Source: CAWDPQ01 sp049642465
GTDB lineage: Bacteria; Acidobacteriota; Vicinamibacteria; Vicinamibacterales; 2-12-FULL-66-21
Direction: 5' to 3'
Length of the DNA stretch: 64,000 bases
Assembly: GCA_049642465.1 (NCBI GenBank)
Contig: JBAROV010000141.1
Span: 48,297 to 112,296, forward strand
Below are positions 61,758 through 64,000 of this stretch, piece by piece. The notes under the pieces were generated by a model. That model had not been told where the DNA came from, made no database searches, and saw only the letters and a list, made by a program, of their open reading frames with translations. Made by a program: the position numbers and the translations under genes. Each line of letters starts with the position of its first letter. Position 1 is the first letter of the stretch.

Positions 61758-62771
61758 CTACGCCTGGAACCCGTGCTGCCGGCGATGAACCGGACCGTCG
61801 AAATTCTGCGTGGATTTGAACTGCTCGAAGCGTCCGTCCGTCGCGAAGGGCTTCACCTTCGCGACGAGCGCCGCCTCCTCCGCCTTCGACAGCGGCTTGA
61901 AGTCACGGGCCAGCGCGACGTTCTGTTTCAACTGCTCCAAAGTCGTCATCCCCACGACCTGCGACGCCACCGGCTGGCTGAGCGCATACCTGTAAGCTTC
62001 TTCCGCGCTGAGCCCTGCCTGACTGGCGATCCCGTTTCCGCCGCCAAAGCCCTTCATGCCGATCGCACCAACCTTGTTTTTCAGGCACACGGGCAGCACC
62101 TGCTTCTGAAAGCTCCGGTAGTGCACGTCCAGCACGTTCACCGGGAATTGACAGGCGTCCCAGTCGAACGGCTTCCCCAGCATAGAGAGATGGATGCGGG
62201 GATCCTTGTGACCGGTGAACCCGATGTAGCGCACCTTGCCGGCCTTCCGCGCCTCCACCGCAGCCTTGAGGCCGCCCTTCTCGAACACCCAGTCCGGATC
62301 GTTGTCGTAAATGATTTCGTGGAACTGCCAGAGGTCGATCCGATCCGTTCGAAGACGCCGCAAGCTGTCGTCGAGGCACTTCATCGACCCCGAGTAGTCC
62401 CGCTCGCAGTTCTTCGTCATGAGGAAGACCTTGTTTCGGCGGCCGTCGGAGAGCGCGCGTCCCATGATCTCTTCGGAGCCGCCGTCGTGATAGTCCCAGC
62501 AGTTGTCGAAGAAGGTGAGGCCTTCATCCACCGCGGCGTGCATGATGCGGATCGCCTCGGCCGGATCTTTCACAGACCCGATGTGCCACCCGCCGAGACA
62601 CACAATGGAAACGCGCTGTCCCGTCCGCCCGAGCAAGCGGGTCGGAAGTCCCGTTGCTGTGGCCGACTGCTGGGTCGCGAAGACTTCCCTCGCCAATGTG
62701 CGGAGCGCAATGCCGGTCGCCGCCGCTCCTACCAGAAACTCCCGACGTGTGGTCGCTGACGCGCGGTTCAT
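61758..62771 (-). CDS. Tat-exported aldo/keto reductase
   Basis: 337 residues, ATG 62771 preceded by AGGAGGAGTT. A Tat signal T-R-R-E-F-L-V-G and AAATGIALRT lead to an AKR TIM barrel: FFDNCWDYHDGGSEEIMG with the catalytic Asp and Tyr, FLMTKNCE with Lys and DLWQFHEI with His. NAD(P)H is not normally found outside the cytoplasm, so such Tat-borne AKRs, common in Acidobacteriota and Planctomycetes, either carry the cofactor in folded form or act on another redox partner. Substrate unknown. Confidence 0.9.
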   Translation of the reverse strand: MNRASATTRREFLVGAAATGIALRTLAREVFATQQSATATGLPTRLLGRTGQRVSIVCLGGWHIGSVKDPAEAIRIMHAAVDEGLTFFDNCWDYHDGGSEEIMGRALSDGRRNKVFLMTKNCERDYSGSMKCLDDSLRRLRTDRIDLWQFHEIIYDNDPDWVFEKGGLKAAVEARKAGKVRYIGFTGHKDPRIHLSMLGKPFDWDACQFPVNVLDVHYRSFQKQVLPVCLKNKVGAIGMKGFGGGNGIASQAGLSAEEAYRYALSQPVASQVVGMTTLEQLKQNVALARDFKPLSKAEEAALVAKVKPFATDGRFEQFKSTQNFDGPVHRRQHGFQA

Positions 62772-62814
62772 AACTCCTCCTTCCAGCGAACAATCGAGCG
62801 CATCCTAGCAGAAC

Positions 62815-63750
62815 TCATTCTGCCGCAGGCTGGATCGCGTACGCGGTCCAGAAGCACGCGACCATGATCCCGAAGATGCCTGCTGCCATCAGCGCACGGA
62901 CGGGCGCGCGGCGGCGATCGAGTTCGGCCACGGCCTCTCGCGGATAGCTGCGCAGGAACAACAGATAGGCGGGGTATGCCGAGAGCGCCCCGACAATGAC
63001 GTCGGCGACGTAGTGCTGTTTGGTGTACAGCGTCGAAACTCCGATGAGCGCCGCCCACACAGCCGCGGCGATTCCGACGCCGCGGTGCACCCGCCAGCAC
63101 GTCAGCGCCGCGACGAACGAGTAGGCCACGTGCAGCGATGGGAAACAGTTGTACGGCGGGTCGAGGTCGTAAAGGAGCCGCAGGCTCGACGCGCCGAATC
63201 CGGTCCCGGGCACTTCCTGCGGCCGCGGCGCCGCGGTTGGAAACAGCAAGAAGCCCGCATACGCGACGAGCATCACCGTCAAATATCCTTGCAGGCCCCG
63301 GCGGAACAACTCTCGCTGCCGAACGACGAGCACCGGCAGCACGATGACAAATATATAGAGCGAGGCGTAGACGAGCAGCCACGCCGGTTCGACCGGCACC
63401 GCCCGGTCCAACGCAATCTCGGGCAGGTAGGTCGTCCGGTTTCGCGTCAGTTGACCGATGACGAAGTAGAACGGTGCGAGCGACACGAAGGTGCTCGCGA
63501 CCAGCGTGCGAAAGGCGAGGTATGTCAGGAGGCCCGGAAGGATCGCGATCACGTACACGACAAGGCCCGATACGGGACCTTCGGACGCAAGGTCGGCGAC
63601 GACGGCGGTGAGGACGGCGGCGGCGATCAGCAGCCATTCCGCCGTTCGACGCCGCTCCTGCGGAAGCAGCTGGAGGCCGTAGGCGACCGCCGGGCCCGCC
63701 ACTACGGACCCGACGAGACCGATCGCCACGGCGAGCAGCAGGTCAGCCAA
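62815..63750 (-). CDS. PAP2 superfamily integral membrane phosphatase/phosphotransferase
   Basis: 311 residues from TTG 63750: a stop codon three codons upstream excludes earlier starts, and the nearby ATG at 63760 is in another frame. About six to seven TM helices. The PAP2 site reads CFPSLHVAYSFVAALT and, further on, YTKQHYVADVIVGALS; these are the PSGH-like and HxxxD motifs of the Aur1/Ipt1-type inositol-phosphoceramide-synthase-like group (PAP2_3). It probably acts on a phospholipid or polyprenyl-phosphate head group. Confidence 0.85.
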   Translation of the reverse strand: MADLLLAVAIGLVGSVVAGPAVAYGLQLLPQERRRTAEWLLIAAAVLTAVVADLASEGPVSGLVVYVIAILPGLLTYLAFRTLVASTFVSLAPFYFVIGQLTRNRTTYLPEIALDRAVPVEPAWLLVYASLYIFVIVLPVLVVRQRELFRRGLQGYLTVMLVAYAGFLLFPTAAPRPQEVPGTGFGASSLRLLYDLDPPYNCFPSLHVAYSFVAALTCWRVHRGVGIAAAVWAALIGVSTLYTKQHYVADVIVGALSAYPAYLLFLRSYPREAVAELDRRRAPVRALMAAGIFGIMVACFWTAYAIQPAAE

Positions 63751-63883
63751 GACGCGTCATTCGGACGTGTTCCACATTCCGCGAGCGACCTTCCAGCTTC
63801 CGTCCGGGCGCTCTTGAAAACGCTCGGCAGCTTCGCCCGGAGACGTTTCTCATTGTCTCGCCAGTCGAAGTGCACCGCAAATT

Positions 63884-64000
63884 GGCAGTCTGGCACTTTG
63901 GCACCCTGGCACTTTGGCACCCTGGCACCCTGGCACCCTGGCACCCTGGCACCCTGGCACCCTGGCACCCTGGCACCCTGGCACCCTGGCACCCTGGCAC
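63884..64000. repeat. 8-bp GGCACCCT minisatellite, continues past the window
   Basis: At least 14 tandem units of 8 bp: GGCAGTCT, GGCACTTT, GGCACCCT, GGCACTTT, then GGCACCCT repeated without change to the edge. Since 8 is not a multiple of 3, any frame reads a 24-bp cycle (on the reverse strand VPGCQGAR repeated), giving spurious open frames. It lies upstream of the PAP2 gene. Confidence 0.95.

Noticed and set aside
63743..64000. Reverse frames with repeated VPGCQGAR
   Set aside because: They are by-products of an 8-bp repeat read in a 24-bp cycle.

Overview
The window looks like chromosomal DNA from a member of the Acidobacteriota, probably close to the Vicinamibacteria (subdivision 6). This is inferred from gene content, not from a marker gene. 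The indicators are high GC, a PadR regulator overlapping an 898-residue duplicated FtsX-type permease (the Acidobacterial duplicated orphan permease type), two Ser/Thr kinases fused to extracytoplasmic beta-propellers, a VWFA-related secreted protein, the C-terminal stub of an acidobacterial TonB-type receptor, an UPF0182 protein and several Tat-exported TIM-barrel sugar isomerase-like proteins. No rRNA, tRNA, CRISPR array, prophage or complete insertion sequence was seen.

Layout. 1-1.6 kb: edge of a PRC-barrel gene and an exported class C beta-lactamase-like hydrolase. 1.6-9.5 kb: an M14 carboxypeptidase and a glycerol/glycerophosphodiester block, with glpF-glpK leftward and glpD-glpQ rightward. 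Its promoter region is filled by a GATTGG-type short repeat, and a REPIN-like pair of palindromes sits across the M14 start. 9.5-14 kb: alpha/beta hydrolase, TonB-receptor stub, small membrane protein divergent from an XRE/MmyB-like regulator with a clean palindromic operator, a TSUP permease, a DinB-like protein and a winged-helix/FHA regulator. 14.2-18 kb: a vanadium-haloperoxidase-like enzyme facing a three-gene operon (exported degenerate receiver-like protein plus two paralogous outer-membrane beta-barrels). 18-26.4 kb: propeller kinase, Ig-like lipoprotein, sulfatase-like enzyme carrying an in-frame palindrome, APC permease, a small zinc-ribbon protein, an intergenic region with several hairpins, and a cupin with a basic repetitive tail. 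26.4-35 kb: M48 protease, eight-EF-hand protein with a lectin-like domain, UPF0182, a 49-residue metallothionein-like protein divergent from a hybrid histidine kinase, and a DUF1579 protein. 35-46.4 kb: STAS/anti-sigma kinase pair, NPP-type phosphodiesterase, glycine-zipper lipoprotein, two TIM-barrel genes (one coupled to an M55 aminopeptidase), MASE1 histidine kinase, VWA and ACT proteins. 46.4-64 kb: PadR-permease unit, secreted TPR-CHAT protein, NIPSNAP, polysaccharide deacetylase, sialate-O-acetylesterase-like enzyme, RRM protein, HELGH peptidase, second propeller kinase, small exported proteins, aldo/keto reductase, PAP2 enzyme, and an 8-bp minisatellite running off the right edge.

How it fits together. 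Most products are predicted to be exported, so the window mainly describes cell-envelope biology. It covers hydrolysis of peptides, phosphodiesters and acylated glycans, glycerol and glycerophosphodiester uptake and oxidation, and sensing through two histidine kinases, two Ser/Thr kinases, a STAS partner-switch pair and several one-component regulators. The most unusual points are the secreted receiver-like/beta-barrel operon, the REP-type palindromes that have entered coding sequence, the metallothionein-like gene, the exported TPR-CHAT protein, and the many word-like short repeats in intergenic gaps. All functional statements are reading-based; no database search was run.
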